A program made the translations under genes and the position numbers. Positions 32,374 to 40,499 of a stretch of 64,000 nt of DNA are shown here, one piece after another. How positions within the stretch are numbered: position 1 is the stretch's first letter; each line of letters starts with the position of its first letter. The DNA is taken from positions 32,976 through 96,975 of the forward strand of contig JAHHRU010000007.1 of assembly GCA_020025635.1 (NCBI GenBank), in the 5' to 3' direction. The stretch is from Allofournierella sp. (GTDB taxonomy: Bacteria; Bacillota; Clostridia; Oscillospirales; Ruminococcaceae). The notes under the pieces are model-generated. The model saw only the letters and a list, made by a program, of their open reading frames with translations. It ran no database searches and was not told where the DNA came from.

Positions 32374-32814
32374 CTAATTTTCCTCTGTGAATCGCTCTAA
32401 CTCTTCCGCATTATATGCTTTTGTCCAATGGTACGGCTGCAGTTCTTTCAACTCCACAAACAAGATCTCACCATTTTCTGTGGTAACACCGATCTGCACC
32501 TCTTCGCCCCAATATCTCAATCGTTCCTGGCAGATGCCACAGGGGGATAGCACTTTATATGGAGAATCCTCATTATCCCGAACGATGCACAGACAATGGG
32601 TGACCTTTTCGTTATATTTATGTGCATCGCACATGGCGCCGACTTCAATGCACAGCATTGCAGAGCTGTTGGCCGTTTCAATAGCCACACTGGAAAAATA
32701 GCTGTCCTTTTCTGTACGGATCACAGCGGCTCCGCCCCAGCCTGTGGGATATCTTTTCTTGATCAGCTCTTTTGCGATTTCCAACATTTTATTTTCAATT
32801 TCTGGATTTCTCAT
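32374..32814 (-). CDS. cytidine/blasticidin deaminase-like protein
   Basis: 146 aa. Cytidine-deaminase fold: ETANSSAMLCIEVGAMCDA holds the first zinc ligand with catalytic Glu as C-x-E (Cys in place of His), and SPCGICQERLRYWG gives the PCxxC pair. This C-type first ligand is typical of small cytidine and blasticidin-S deaminases. Could salvage pyrimidines or inactivate a nucleoside antibiotic. ATG at 32814 is preceded by a G-run; an ATG two codons earlier is possible. Confidence 0.85.
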   Translation of the reverse strand: MRNPEIENKMLEIAKELIKKRYPTGWGGAAVIRTEKDSYFSSVAIETANSSAMLCIEVGAMCDAHKYNEKVTHCLCIVRDNEDSPYKVLSPCGICQERLRYWGEEVQIGVTTENGEILFVELKELQPYHWTKAYNAEELERFTEEN

Positions 32815-32861
32815 TTTCATCCCCCCCAAAGCAAAACTCTTCGACTGTTGGATTTATCCCC

Positions 32862-33100
32862 ATTCATCTAACCGCATTATATCATACAAAACAGAAAAGC
32901 GGCAGAAATTCAAAATCCTCTGCCGCTTTTCATTATTCTGCTGCGTTCAGCATATTTTCGATAAAGATGCCGTGACCCCCTGTGGGGTCATTTACAAACA
33001 CATGGGTCACAGCACCCACCAGCTTTCCGTTCTGAAGGATGGGGCTGCCGCTCACGAGTGATTTCCATTCGGGACAACAGTTGTTAGACTCACTGGAATT
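32862..33100 (-). repeat. array repeat R14: full, intact spoIVB tail
   Basis: Tail is an open frame from GTG AGC to TAA reading VSGSPILQNGKLVGAVTHV, then VFVNDPTGGHGIFIENML (33057-32933). Hairpin GCGGCAGA/TCTGCCGC (32898-32927), TATAAT at 32881-32876, border GTTGTCCCGAATGGAAATCAC. It abuts the upstream gene's stop codon. Confidence 0.92.
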
Positions 33101-33423
33101 TACTCAATTCGTTTTTCAACCCATTCATCAAGTTTCTCACGGCTGAAAATATAGTTTGCACCTGCCACAGTATATGTTCCATCAAGTTCTCCAGAAGAAA
33201 ATAATTTATCCACATCTTCGTCTGTGATGCTGAGGTATGCAGCAACCTCATTCTTTGACAGATAGTTGCCATACTGTTCGTCTTGTGTCTGTGTTATCAC
33301 AGATAGATTTGACGGCACCTGTGTTGTGTTGGGTAGTTCTTCGCTGATAAGCCAACCCGCAGCAATAATGCTGACGCCAATAACGCAATGGCCCAAGAAT
33401 TGCGAAAAATTAAAGTTCTTCAT
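33100..33423 (-). CDS. membrane-anchored excisionase-like HTH protein
   Basis: 107 aa. A hydrophobic helix (residues ~11-27, FLGHCVIGVSIIAAGWL) is followed by a polar linker and a C-terminal helix-turn-helix of the excisionase/MerR type: YLSKNEVAAYLSITDEDVDKL, then a wing and IFSREKLDEWVEKRI. DNA-binding domains of this kind are normally soluble, so the anchor is odd; it may bind DNA at the membrane or bind protein. AGGAGTG precedes the ATG. Single-gene cassette. Confidence 0.75.
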   Translation of the reverse strand: MKNFNFSQFLGHCVIGVSIIAAGWLISEELPNTTQVPSNLSVITQTQDEQYGNYLSKNEVAAYLSITDEDVDKLFSSGELDGTYTVAGANYIFSREKLDEWVEKRIE

Positions 33424-33462
33424 GCAATTACACTCCTTCTAAAACTCATCTGTTAAGTTAAC

Positions 33463-33709
33463 TTTGATTTGTTTAACCGCATTATAGCATACAAACGAAA
33501 AAAGCGGCAGAGGGATTTTCCCTCTGCCGCTTTTCATTATTCTGCTGCGCTGAGCATATTTTCTATAAAGATACCATAACCCTTCGTGGGATCATTGACC
33601 AAAACATGGGTCACAGCACCTATCAGCTTGCCGTTCTGAATAATGGGGCTGCCGCTCACGGGTGATTTCTATTCGGGACAACAACTGTTAACTAAATTGG
33701 AATAGAACT
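33463..33709 (-). repeat. array repeat R15: full, intact spoIVB tail
   Basis: Tail is open and reads VSGSPIIQNGKLIGAVTHV, then NDPTKGYGIFIENML and TAA (33657-33537). Hairpin GCGGCAGAGGG/CCCTCTGCCGC (33502-33530), extended -10 TGCTATAAT with TATAAT at 33486-33481, leader with TTTGATTT. Confidence 0.92.
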
Positions 33710-33726
33710 AACACTTTATTCTTATT

Positions 33727-34533
33727 TTATTTGTTGTAATACGACTCTGTTGCGGCTACAGCTTCGTTTACTCGTTCTTCAAGCCCTTCTTCATATATGT
33801 CGTCCCAGCCGAAGTTTAATATCTGCAACTGCTCTACCGGATTTTCCGAATCATCTGTTTTTTCTGACGAGATCCAAAGTGTCACGGACTTAAACGGCAA
33901 ATGGTTTTGCTCCATAATGGCTTTTAGCCTGAGAAACGATTCCGCAGCTGCTTTGACCGAGACATCACGAGATGTAACACTCAAAAATACGGTGCCATAT
34001 TGACCCGACAGCTCGGAAATATCATATTCCCCATCGAGAACCAATTCCTGAATGTTCCATTTCTCAGGGTAAACTCCCGGTTCATGCTGCTGTTCTTGTA
34101 CTCCGGTTCTTGCAGACTGAAAATCTCCGCTTATATCAGCGGCAAAGGGAAAATCGCTGTTTGCAAATACATCCCGAATCTTTGCGTTGTAGTCGTTGCT
34201 CAATCTTATAGCTGTATTCGCTTTATTCAACACATCTTGCTCATAAGTATCATATTTGAGCGTTCCGCCACGATAAAAGCTGATGGAGAAATGGTTATCA
34301 ATGGTATTCGGAATAGAAGCCTCCATATCAAAACCACCTAATTTCAGGCTATATGATGGCTTTGACAATACATAGTCCATGCCGGAATAATTTTCTTCCA
34401 TGTATTGCTCGGCTGTATGCTGTACCCGGAAATAGCTAACCGGATATCCTGTGAAGAAATCAACGATATAGACTAAAAAACCAATCAAAAGCAATGCGAC
34501 GAGAAACGCTCCAACTTTCAGATATTTTTTCAT
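33727..34533 (-). CDS. membrane-anchored extracytoplasmic protein of a sigma-factor operon
   Basis: 268 aa. One N-terminal helix (residues ~7-27) and a polar outer domain with FRVQHTAEQYMEENY near its start, a YfjL-like N-terminal pattern. The rest has no family I can name. It is the third gene of a sigma/anti-sigma/effector unit and overlaps the anti-sigma gene by 4 nt, so it is probably a signal sensor or target of the ECF sigma factor. Confidence 0.7.
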   Translation of the reverse strand: MKKYLKVGAFLVALLLIGFLVYIVDFFTGYPVSYFRVQHTAEQYMEENYSGMDYVLSKPSYSLKLGGFDMEASIPNTIDNHFSISFYRGGTLKYDTYEQDVLNKANTAIRLSNDYNAKIRDVFANSDFPFAADISGDFQSARTGVQEQQHEPGVYPEKWNIQELVLDGEYDISELSGQYGTVFLSVTSRDVSVKAAAESFLRLKAIMEQNHLPFKSVTLWISSEKTDDSENPVEQLQILNFGWDDIYEEGLEERVNEAVAATESYYNK

Positions 34534-35051
34534 TTCATATTCTCCTTTCGAAATGCAAAATGTAAAAGGCCCACAATTAGAGTGCCTATGTCAGTCATAA
34601 GAGAATTGATTATCAGCCAAAAAGCAATTCCGAGCAAATTAACTTCGGCTCCCTGTATCACCGAAATACCATGCGCTATCAGTAAAAGGGCACCTAATAG
34701 AATTGGCATTTTCCATAGAGCTTTCCAGCGGAACACAACATAACTGCTCCCGCCCAGCAACGGAAGAAACAGTAACATATAGAAGAAGCCCTCCTGCGTC
34801 AAAAGGCTGATGCCAAAGAATATTCCGATCAATACCAAAAAGGCAAAAAAGCTATTAATTTTTGTCTTTACTTTGGTGTTGATTCGTGAATTGTTCGTTT
34901 CCATAGGAGGGCGTTCATCATATAAGGCTCTGCACTGAGGACAAATTGTAATGTGCTCTTTTACAGCCAAAGCACTGTCATCGCTGGCAACACCATCCTG
35001 TACCAAGGGGATAAGATCCATACAAATATCGCATGAAATTTTACTCATCAA
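34530..35051 (-). CDS. zinc-finger anti-sigma factor, membrane
   Basis: 173 aa. The N-terminal zf-HC2 motif has CDICMDLIPL and EHITICPQCRALY (H-x3-C-x2-C), which binds zinc and holds the sigma factor; four or so membrane helices follow (residues ~66-165). It overlaps the sigma gene by 11 nt, a typical coupling that keeps the two proteins balanced. Confidence 0.9.
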   Translation of the reverse strand: MMSKISCDICMDLIPLVQDGVASDDSALAVKEHITICPQCRALYDERPPMETNNSRINTKVKTKINSFFAFLVLIGIFFGISLLTQEGFFYMLLFLPLLGGSSYVVFRWKALWKMPILLGALLLIAHGISVIQGAEVNLLGIAFWLIINSLMTDIGTLIVGLLHFAFRKENMK

Positions 35052-35553
35052 TAAACCCCTCCTCTATTAAAATTTTCTTTACTTTTGTTCTTGCTCTAAA
35101 TTCAATGACCCGTGCAGAGTTTTCAGAAATCTTCATTTCCGAGGATATTTCATGGTAAGAAAATCCATCCATCCGCATTTTCATCACTTTCTCTGCTTGG
35201 GGGGACAAAAGATGAAGTATTTCCTTAATTCGTTCTATCATAGACCGATCAGATATGTTTTTCTCCATAGCATCTTGATCGGTCCAACCGCCCGTTGGAA
35301 AAGAATTATCAGAAATTGTTGATGGCTGGTTTTTCTTTTTTCGCAAATAATGGAACCAACAGTGACGGGCAATAGAATAAAGCCATGTTTTCATGCTGGA
35401 ATCATTTCTAAATGTATGTAGTGACTTGACTGCTTCTAAGAATACTTCTGCCGTTAGATCTTCGGATAGGCCAGCATCAAGGGTCAATCCATAGAAATAT
35501 CGGTAAATATCTTCGCTATATTCGGCATATACATCCTGGAGTAATTCTCCCAT
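35041..35553 (-). CDS. ECF RNA polymerase sigma factor
   Basis: 170 aa. Region 2 (IYRYFYGLTLDAGLSEDLTAEVF, MKTWLYSIARHCWFHYLRK) and region 4 (LLSPQAEKVMKMRMDGFSYHEI, NSARVIEFRARTKVKK) are both present. GGAGG sits 7 nt before the ATG at 35553. It should direct transcription of stress or envelope genes when released from the anti-sigma factor encoded next. Confidence 0.93.
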   Translation of the reverse strand: MGELLQDVYAEYSEDIYRYFYGLTLDAGLSEDLTAEVFLEAVKSLHTFRNDSSMKTWLYSIARHCWFHYLRKKKNQPSTISDNSFPTGGWTDQDAMEKNISDRSMIERIKEILHLLSPQAEKVMKMRMDGFSYHEISSEMKISENSARVIEFRARTKVKKILIEEGFIDE

Positions 35554-35595
35554 CTCCTGGCCTCCTTTCAATCTATTAGTGCCTTTGCCTTTCAA

Positions 35596-35770
35596 TATAT
35601 TACACTATGAATGACATTTTTCTGTATCTTCCATGAGATCTTCCTTCTTTCACCCATATACACGGAAACTACATAAAAATCTTACAACTTATTTCAAAAA
35701 ACTTTATTACTCATAGAGTAAACGCCGCCAGCCCGTGCAGGGCAGGCGGCGTTGCTACTGTTAGGATTAC
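35596..35770 (-). other. leader region of the sigma gene with a terminator-like hairpin
   Basis: AACGCCGCC pairs with GGCGGCGTT at 35724-35755 and is followed on the minus strand by TTTACTCT. It lies ~35 nt after the R16 promoter, so transcripts from R16 may stop there; AATATATT at 35598-35606 could be the sigma gene's own -10. Confidence 0.55.
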
Positions 35771-35975
35771 TTTGATTTATTTAACCGCATTATAGCATAC
35801 AAACGAAAAAAGCGGCAGAGGGAAAATCCCTCTGCCGCTTTTCATTATTCTGCTGCGTTCAGCATATTTTCGATAAAGATCCCGTGACCCCTTGTGGGGT
35901 CATTTACAAATACATGGGTCACAGCGCCTACCAGTTTACCATCCTGAATAATGGGGCTGCCGCTCATCCCCTGCA
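35771..35975 (-). repeat. array repeat R16: longest spoIVB tail, hairpin, promoter
   Basis: Tail reads KIVQGMSGSPIIQDGKLVG, then AVTHVFVNDPTRGHG and IFIENMLNAAE to TAA at 35847-35845. It includes the GMSGSP motif with the catalytic Ser of SpoIVB and lacks the CCCGAATGGAAATC border of the other copies. Hairpin 35807-35842, TATAAT at 35794-35789. It is the right-hand end of the array, directly after the ABC operon. Confidence 0.92.
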
Positions 35976-35989
35976 CGATTTTCGGGGGG

Positions 35990-36790
35990 TCATTTGGAAA
36001 GCAGGATGCGGTCGTTATCCAGCGCGCGGCCGGCGTTTTCGTGGAAGCGGGCCAGCAGGTCGTCCATGGTCATGGCGGCCCGCTCTTTTCCCTGCACGTC
36101 CAGCACGATGCGGCCACGGTCCATCATCAGGGTGCGGTTGCCCATTTCCAGCGAGCTTTTCAGGTTGTGGGTGATGGCAAGGCAGGTGATGCCGTTTTCG
36201 GCCACGATCTTTTGGGTCAGCTCCAGGATCTTATCGGCGGTGGCCGGGTCCAGCGCTGCGGTGTGCTCATCCAAAAGCAGCAGCTTTGGGGTGACAAGGG
36301 TGGCCATGAGCAATGTCAGCGCCTGCCGCTGGCCGCCGGAAAGCAGCCCCACCTGCTGGCCCATCCGGTCCTCAAGGCCAAGGCCCAGCTGGGCCAGCCG
36401 CTCTTTGAAAAAGGCCCGGTCCTTGGCACGGATGCCCCCGAACAGGTGCCGCCCCTGGGAGGCCCGCAGGTAGGCAAGGGCCATGTTTTCCTCAATGGTC
36501 ATGTGGGGTGCGGTGCCCTTGAGGGGGTCCTGAAACAGGCGGCCGATCTTGCGGCTGCGCCGGTGCTCAGGGGTGAAGGTGATATCCTCCCCATCCAGCA
36601 CTACCCGGCCGCTGTCCGGCACAAAGCTGCCCGCAATGGCCCCGAACAGGGTGGATTTTCCAGCCCCGTTGGAGCCCACCACACAGGCAAAATCGCCGGG
36701 GGCAAGGTGCAGGTCCACCCCTTGCAGGGCGTGTTTTTCATTCACCGTACCGGCCTGAAAGCTTTTGGCCACACCTTCCAGCTTCAGCAT
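35990..36790 (-). CDS. trpZ: ABC transporter ATPase, TrpZ-like
   Basis: 266 aa. Walker A GSNGAGKST, Q-loop RLFQDPLKG, signature LLSGGQRQAL, Walker B LLLLDEHTAALDP and switch AITHN. Sequence style matches the ATPases that pair with BMP/YtlC-like ABC_sub_bind transport systems. It overlaps the permease stop by 7 nt. The Trp T-box upstream of the operon indicates tryptophan or an indole precursor as substrate. Confidence 0.85.
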   Translation of the reverse strand: MLKLEGVAKSFQAGTVNEKHALQGVDLHLAPGDFACVVGSNGAGKSTLFGAIAGSFVPDSGRVVLDGEDITFTPEHRRSRKIGRLFQDPLKGTAPHMTIEENMALAYLRASQGRHLFGGIRAKDRAFFKERLAQLGLGLEDRMGQQVGLLSGGQRQALTLLMATLVTPKLLLLDEHTAALDPATADKILELTQKIVAENGITCLAITHNLKSSLEMGNRTLMMDRGRIVLDVQGKERAAMTMDDLLARFHENAGRALDNDRILLSK

Positions 36791-37689
36791 TTTTCCCGGC
36801 CTCCCTTCGCGGCCTTCTGCCGCTTTTTCAGTTTGAGCCACTGGGCGGCGGCAGGCCAGCTGATGGCCACCGCCACGATCAGGGCGCTGATGAGCTTCAT
36901 ATTGCTGGGCGAGGGGCTGTTTTTCAGGGCGATGACCATGAGGATGCGGTAAACCACCGCACCCAGCACCGCACCCAGAACGCCCCGGGCAACTCCGCCC
37001 CGGCCCACCAGCACCTCACCGATGATGAGGCTTGCCAGGCCGATGACCACAACGCCGGTGCCAAGGCTCACGCTGCTGGCCATCTGATACTGGGCCAGCA
37101 CCGCGCCGGAAAGGGCGGTGAGCCCGTTTGCCAGCGAAAGGCCCACCGTGATGGTGAGGGCCGGGTCCACCGAGGAGGCCGAGACCATATCCCGGTTATC
37201 GCCGGTGGCCCGCAGCGAAAGGCCCAGCTGTGTTTTGAGGAAAAGCCCCAGCAGCAGGGCCATGCCGCCGGCCGCAATGCCGGTGACGATGAGCTTTGCC
37301 GCCAAGGGGCCGGCCAGCTTCTGCATTTTGGTGAACACGGTATCCACCCGCAGCAGCTGAAGGTCGGCCCGGCCGCCCATGACCCACAGGTTCACGGTGT
37401 AAAGGCCGGTCATGGTGATGATGCCGGCAAGGATGGCCTGCACCTTCATGCGGGTATGCAGGAAGGCGGTCACAAGCCCGGCAAGGCAGCCGGCCAGAAA
37501 GCCGCCCAAAAGGCCCAGCACCGGGTGGCCGGCAGACGCCAGCACCGCCGAAACCGCACTGCCCAGCACAAACGAGCCGTCGGTGGTCAGGTCGGCAATG
37601 TCCAGCACCCGGAAGGACAGATACAGCGCAAGGGCAACCAGCGCATAAATAAAGCCGGTTTCCACTGCGCCCTTCAGCAAAAGTGCCAT
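36784..37689 (-). CDS. trpY: ABC transporter permease, TrpY-like
   Basis: 301 aa, 8-10 membrane helices, branched-chain-amino-acid type permease (LALYLSFRVLDIADLTTDGSF, LSLRATGDNRDM, VGLSLANGLTALSGAVLAQY). GGAGGAAAACAGC precedes ATG 37689. Second gene of the operon, 13 bp after the binding protein. Confidence 0.88.
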   Translation of the reverse strand: MALLLKGAVETGFIYALVALALYLSFRVLDIADLTTDGSFVLGSAVSAVLASAGHPVLGLLGGFLAGCLAGLVTAFLHTRMKVQAILAGIITMTGLYTVNLWVMGGRADLQLLRVDTVFTKMQKLAGPLAAKLIVTGIAAGGMALLLGLFLKTQLGLSLRATGDNRDMVSASSVDPALTITVGLSLANGLTALSGAVLAQYQMASSVSLGTGVVVIGLASLIIGEVLVGRGGVARGVLGAVLGAVVYRILMVIALKNSPSPSNMKLISALIVAVAISWPAAAQWLKLKKRQKAAKGGREKC

Positions 37690-37702
37690 GCTGTTTTCCT
37701 CC

Positions 37703-38716
37703 TTACTCCACGCTGAAATAGCCATTGCCCTGATCGAACACGTCCGGGTCGATGGAAAGGGCCTTTGCGGTGGTGGTGTTCACGGTGACGATCTGATCTT
37801 CCAGCACCCGCACCGGCATCTGGGCCGGGTCTTTGCCGTTCACCAGGATATCGGTGACCATGTGGGCGGTCTCTTCGCCCAGGGCGGTGTAGTTGACCCC
37901 CACGGTGGCAAGGCCGCCGTCCCGCACCAGGCTGTCAGCTGCGGTATACACCGGCAGGCCCGCCCGGATGGCTTCATCCGCCAGAACGCTCATGGCGTTT
38001 GCCACGGTATTGTCGATGGGAACAAAGATGGCCTGGGCCCCTTCGGAGATCAGGTCATGCACTGCCATCTGCACCTCGCTTTCCGCCGAAACGGTGGTGA
38101 GCAGGGCTTCCACCCCCTTTTCTTCCAGCTGGGGCACCGCCTTTTCCACGGTGGCCACGCTGTTGGGCTCGGACAGGTTGTACAGGATGCCCAGCTTTTT
38201 CAGCTGGGGGTTCTGGGTGAGGGCCAGATTGAAAATGGCCTGGGTGTCGATGTAATCGGAAGTGCCGGTGATGCTGCCGCCGGGGGCCTCCATGGAGTCC
38301 ACCAGCTGGGCGGCCACCGGATCGGTCACGGCCGAGAACACCAGCGGGATGTCGCTGCCCTGCAAAGCGGCGGCGGCCGGTGCGGCGGCGGGGGTGGCAA
38401 TGGCCACCACCAGGTCCACCTTGTCTGCCAAAAACAGGGTGCAGATGTCATTGATGGTGGCGGCATCGCCCTGGCCGTTTTTCACGGTCACTTCCAGCTT
38501 GGTGCCAAGGCCCGCAAGGGCCGTGGCCGAGGTTTCCAGCTCCCGGGTGAGGGCATCGCAGATCTCGTCCAGGCTGGAGTGCCGGTCGTACTGCACAACG
38601 CCCACCTTGAGGGTGTTTTGGGCTTCGGGGTTTTCGGGGGCGGCACTGCCGCAGCCGGCAAGGCCGAGGGCCAGGGTGCCGGCCAGCAAAAGCGAAGTGA
38701 GTTTTTTCAGTTTCAT
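37703..38716 (-). CDS. trpX: ABC transporter substrate-binding lipoprotein, TrpX-like
   Basis: 337 aa. Signal peptide with lipobox LGLAGCGS and the ABC_sub_bind fold (VGVVQYDRHSSLDEICDAL, PLVFSAVTDPVAAQLV, LYNLSEPNSVATVEK, AIFVPIDNTVANAM). First gene after the T-box. Homologues regulated by tryptophan T-boxes are called TrpX; binding of tryptophan itself is inferred from the leader, not seen in the protein. Confidence 0.88.
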   Translation of the reverse strand: MKLKKLTSLLLAGTLALGLAGCGSAAPENPEAQNTLKVGVVQYDRHSSLDEICDALTRELETSATALAGLGTKLEVTVKNGQGDAATINDICTLFLADKVDLVVAIATPAAAPAAAALQGSDIPLVFSAVTDPVAAQLVDSMEAPGGSITGTSDYIDTQAIFNLALTQNPQLKKLGILYNLSEPNSVATVEKAVPQLEEKGVEALLTTVSAESEVQMAVHDLISEGAQAIFVPIDNTVANAMSVLADEAIRAGLPVYTAADSLVRDGGLATVGVNYTALGEETAHMVTDILVNGKDPAQMPVRVLEDQIVTVNTTTAKALSIDPDVFDQGNGYFSVE

Positions 38717-38749
38717 GGTGTTTCCCTCCATAAGGCCTTGGGGGCATGG

Positions 38750-39057
38750 TATAAAAAAACAGGACCTGCCCCCTGTATTTTAAAATACAAGGGCAGGTCC
38801 TGAAACTGCTTCAAGACTTGCGGTGCCACCTTGCTTGACCCTTTGAAAAGGGCCCGCTCATGGGATGCAGACACATCCCGGGCCCTGTAACGGGAGCCCC
38901 CCGGCTTGGCTACTGCGGATTTTTCAAGACCCGGTTCGCACTGCCCTCAGCGGTCCATTTACCATGTTCGCATTTCTGCCCGTTTCCACCCTCGGGGCTC
39001 TCTGTGAGTGCGCTTCATGGTTTTACTTCCGCCTCATCGGTTTATCCCATTAAAGCA
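38750..39057 (-). promoter_or_regulatory. T-box leader, probably tryptophan-specific
   Basis: The conserved T-box AAGGTGGCACCGC (minus strand, ~38833-38821) is followed by a terminator, GGACCTGCCC/GGGCAGGTCC then TTTTTTT (38802-38754). Upstream are Stem I elements (AGTA near 39030, AGAGAGCC, GGTGGAAACGGG) and a specifier loop region GGTAAATGGACCGC at ~38963-38950 containing UGG, the Trp codon. Confidence 0.88.
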
Positions 39058-39077
39058 CACTCGGGGGCGGTTGTCAA
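39049..39077 (-). promoter_or_regulatory. promoter of the T-box operon
   Basis: Minus strand TTGACA (39077-39072), 17-nt spacer, TTTAAT (39054-39049). Confidence 0.75.
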
Positions 39078-39222
39078 TGCACAAATCAAAATTTTTCTGC
39101 GGATATTTTTGGGGTATTTTCACACAGCTGCCGGGTTTTGGCCCAAGAAAGCTGTATACAGCGAGAACATTTATACTATTTGTATTTAAGTTTGAGACAG
39201 TTTTATGAATTTTCGCAAATTC

Positions 39223-39253
39223 TTTGCCCATTTGCTTTTAGGCGTGGTATAAT
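39223..39253 (+). promoter_or_regulatory. promoter of the FKBP-type lipoprotein gene
   Basis: TATAAT at 39248-39253, with TTGCCC-like -35 18 bp upstream. Confidence 0.55.
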
Positions 39254-39311
39254 GAAGTTTAAGTTCCGCAGGCTGGCCGGGCCAGCTGCGAAGTTTAGGA
39301 GGAGCAACATT

Positions 39312-40454
39312 TTGAAAAAGAATTTTATTCGTGCAGTTTGCCTGATCCTGGCTTTGGGCCTGGGTCTGGGCCTTGTATCCTGCGGCGGCGCCGCATCCGC
39401 TCCCGATTCGAGCTCTGCCCCCAACGCAGACTCCGCTGCCGAAGGCGCAGCACCGGAAGCACCCAGCATCCCTTACAGCGACGGCCTGGATGACAACGGC
39501 CTGTGGAAGGACGTTAAGGCCCTGGATTATGTTACCCTGCCCGACTACAAGAATTTTGAGCTGCCTGCCGAGGATCTTGCCGTTACCGACGAGATGATGG
39601 CAGATGCCAAGAAGAACCTGACCGCCCCCTACGGCGAAGCCACCAAGGTGACCGATGCCCAAGTGAAGGACGGCGACACCGTTTACCTGAACTATGTGGG
39701 TTCTGTGGACGGTGAGGAGTTCGAGGGCGGCAGCACCGGCGGCAACGCCACCCGTCTGGTGGTGGGCTCCGGCAGCTACATCCCCGGCTTTGAGGAGCAG
39801 ATCGTTGGCCACAAGCCCGGCGAGGAGTTCGACGTGAACGTGACCTTCCCCGAGGATTACTCCGATGCAAACGGCGAAAAGCTGCCCATGGCCGGCAAGG
39901 CCGCCGTTTTCAAGACCACCGTTGAATACATCGAGGGTGAGACCGTTTACCCCGAGTTCACCGATGAATTTGTAAACGACAAGCTCTCCACCCAGTACGG
40001 CTGGAAGACCGTTGCCGAGGCCGACGAGGGCATCCGCAAGGATCTGGGCGAAATGCTCAAGTACCGTGCGCTGATGGCCGCTCTGGACGAGGGCTGCGAG
40101 ACCAAGGATGCACCCCAGAGCATGCTTGATTCCATGATTGCCATCAACCTGGCATCTGCCAAGGCTTCTGCCGCACAGTTCGGCATGGAGCTGGGCGATT
40201 TCGTGAAGCTTTCCGGCTTTGCCGATGAGGAAGCCTTCACCGAAAAGCTCACCGAGGACGCCAAGGACGCTGCCCGCCAGCAGCTGATCTTCCAGGCCAT
40301 TGCCGAGACTGAGGGCATCCAGGTCCAGGACAAGGACATTGAGGAAGCCTTTGGCGAAAACAAGGACAAGGTGATCGAGACCTACGGCCTGGGTTATGTG
40401 AAGATGAACCTGATCGCCGACATGGTTTCGGACGTTCTGATGACCGAGAACTGA
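39312..40454 (+). CDS. secreted FKBP-type peptidyl-prolyl isomerase, trigger-factor-like lipoprotein
   Basis: 380 aa from a TTG start with AGGAGG upstream (the ATG at 39252 lies within the promoter -10). Signal peptide with lipobox LGLVSCGG, Ser/Ala linker, then an FKBP-like domain (VKDGDTVYLNYVGSVDGEEFEGG, IPGFEEQIVGHKPGEEFDVNVTFPEDY) and a helical trigger-factor C-terminal-like region to the end. It probably helps secreted proteins fold outside the membrane. Codon use is again that of a well expressed gene. Confidence 0.85.
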   Translation: MKKNFIRAVCLILALGLGLGLVSCGGAASAPDSSSAPNADSAAEGAAPEAPSIPYSDGLDDNGLWKDVKALDYVTLPDYKNFELPAEDLAVTDEMMADAKKNLTAPYGEATKVTDAQVKDGDTVYLNYVGSVDGEEFEGGSTGGNATRLVVGSGSYIPGFEEQIVGHKPGEEFDVNVTFPEDYSDANGEKLPMAGKAAVFKTTVEYIEGETVYPEFTDEFVNDKLSTQYGWKTVAEADEGIRKDLGEMLKYRALMAALDEGCETKDAPQSMLDSMIAINLASAKASAAQFGMELGDFVKLSGFADEEAFTEKLTEDAKDAARQQLIFQAIAETEGIQVQDKDIEEAFGENKDKVIETYGLGYVKMNLIADMVSDVLMTEN

Positions 40455-40499
40455 TTTGCAGAACTGCCCCCTGCGGGCAAAATGCCTTTTCAAACGCAG

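Noticed and set aside
12425..35975. Recurring hairpins as a CRISPR array
   Set aside because: Copies are hundreds to thousands of bases apart, separated by genes, and no cas genes are present.
12425..35975. Classical integron with attC sites
   Set aside because: The repeats contain no attC-like core sites and no IntI-type integrase is in the window; the spoIVB-tail structure is different.
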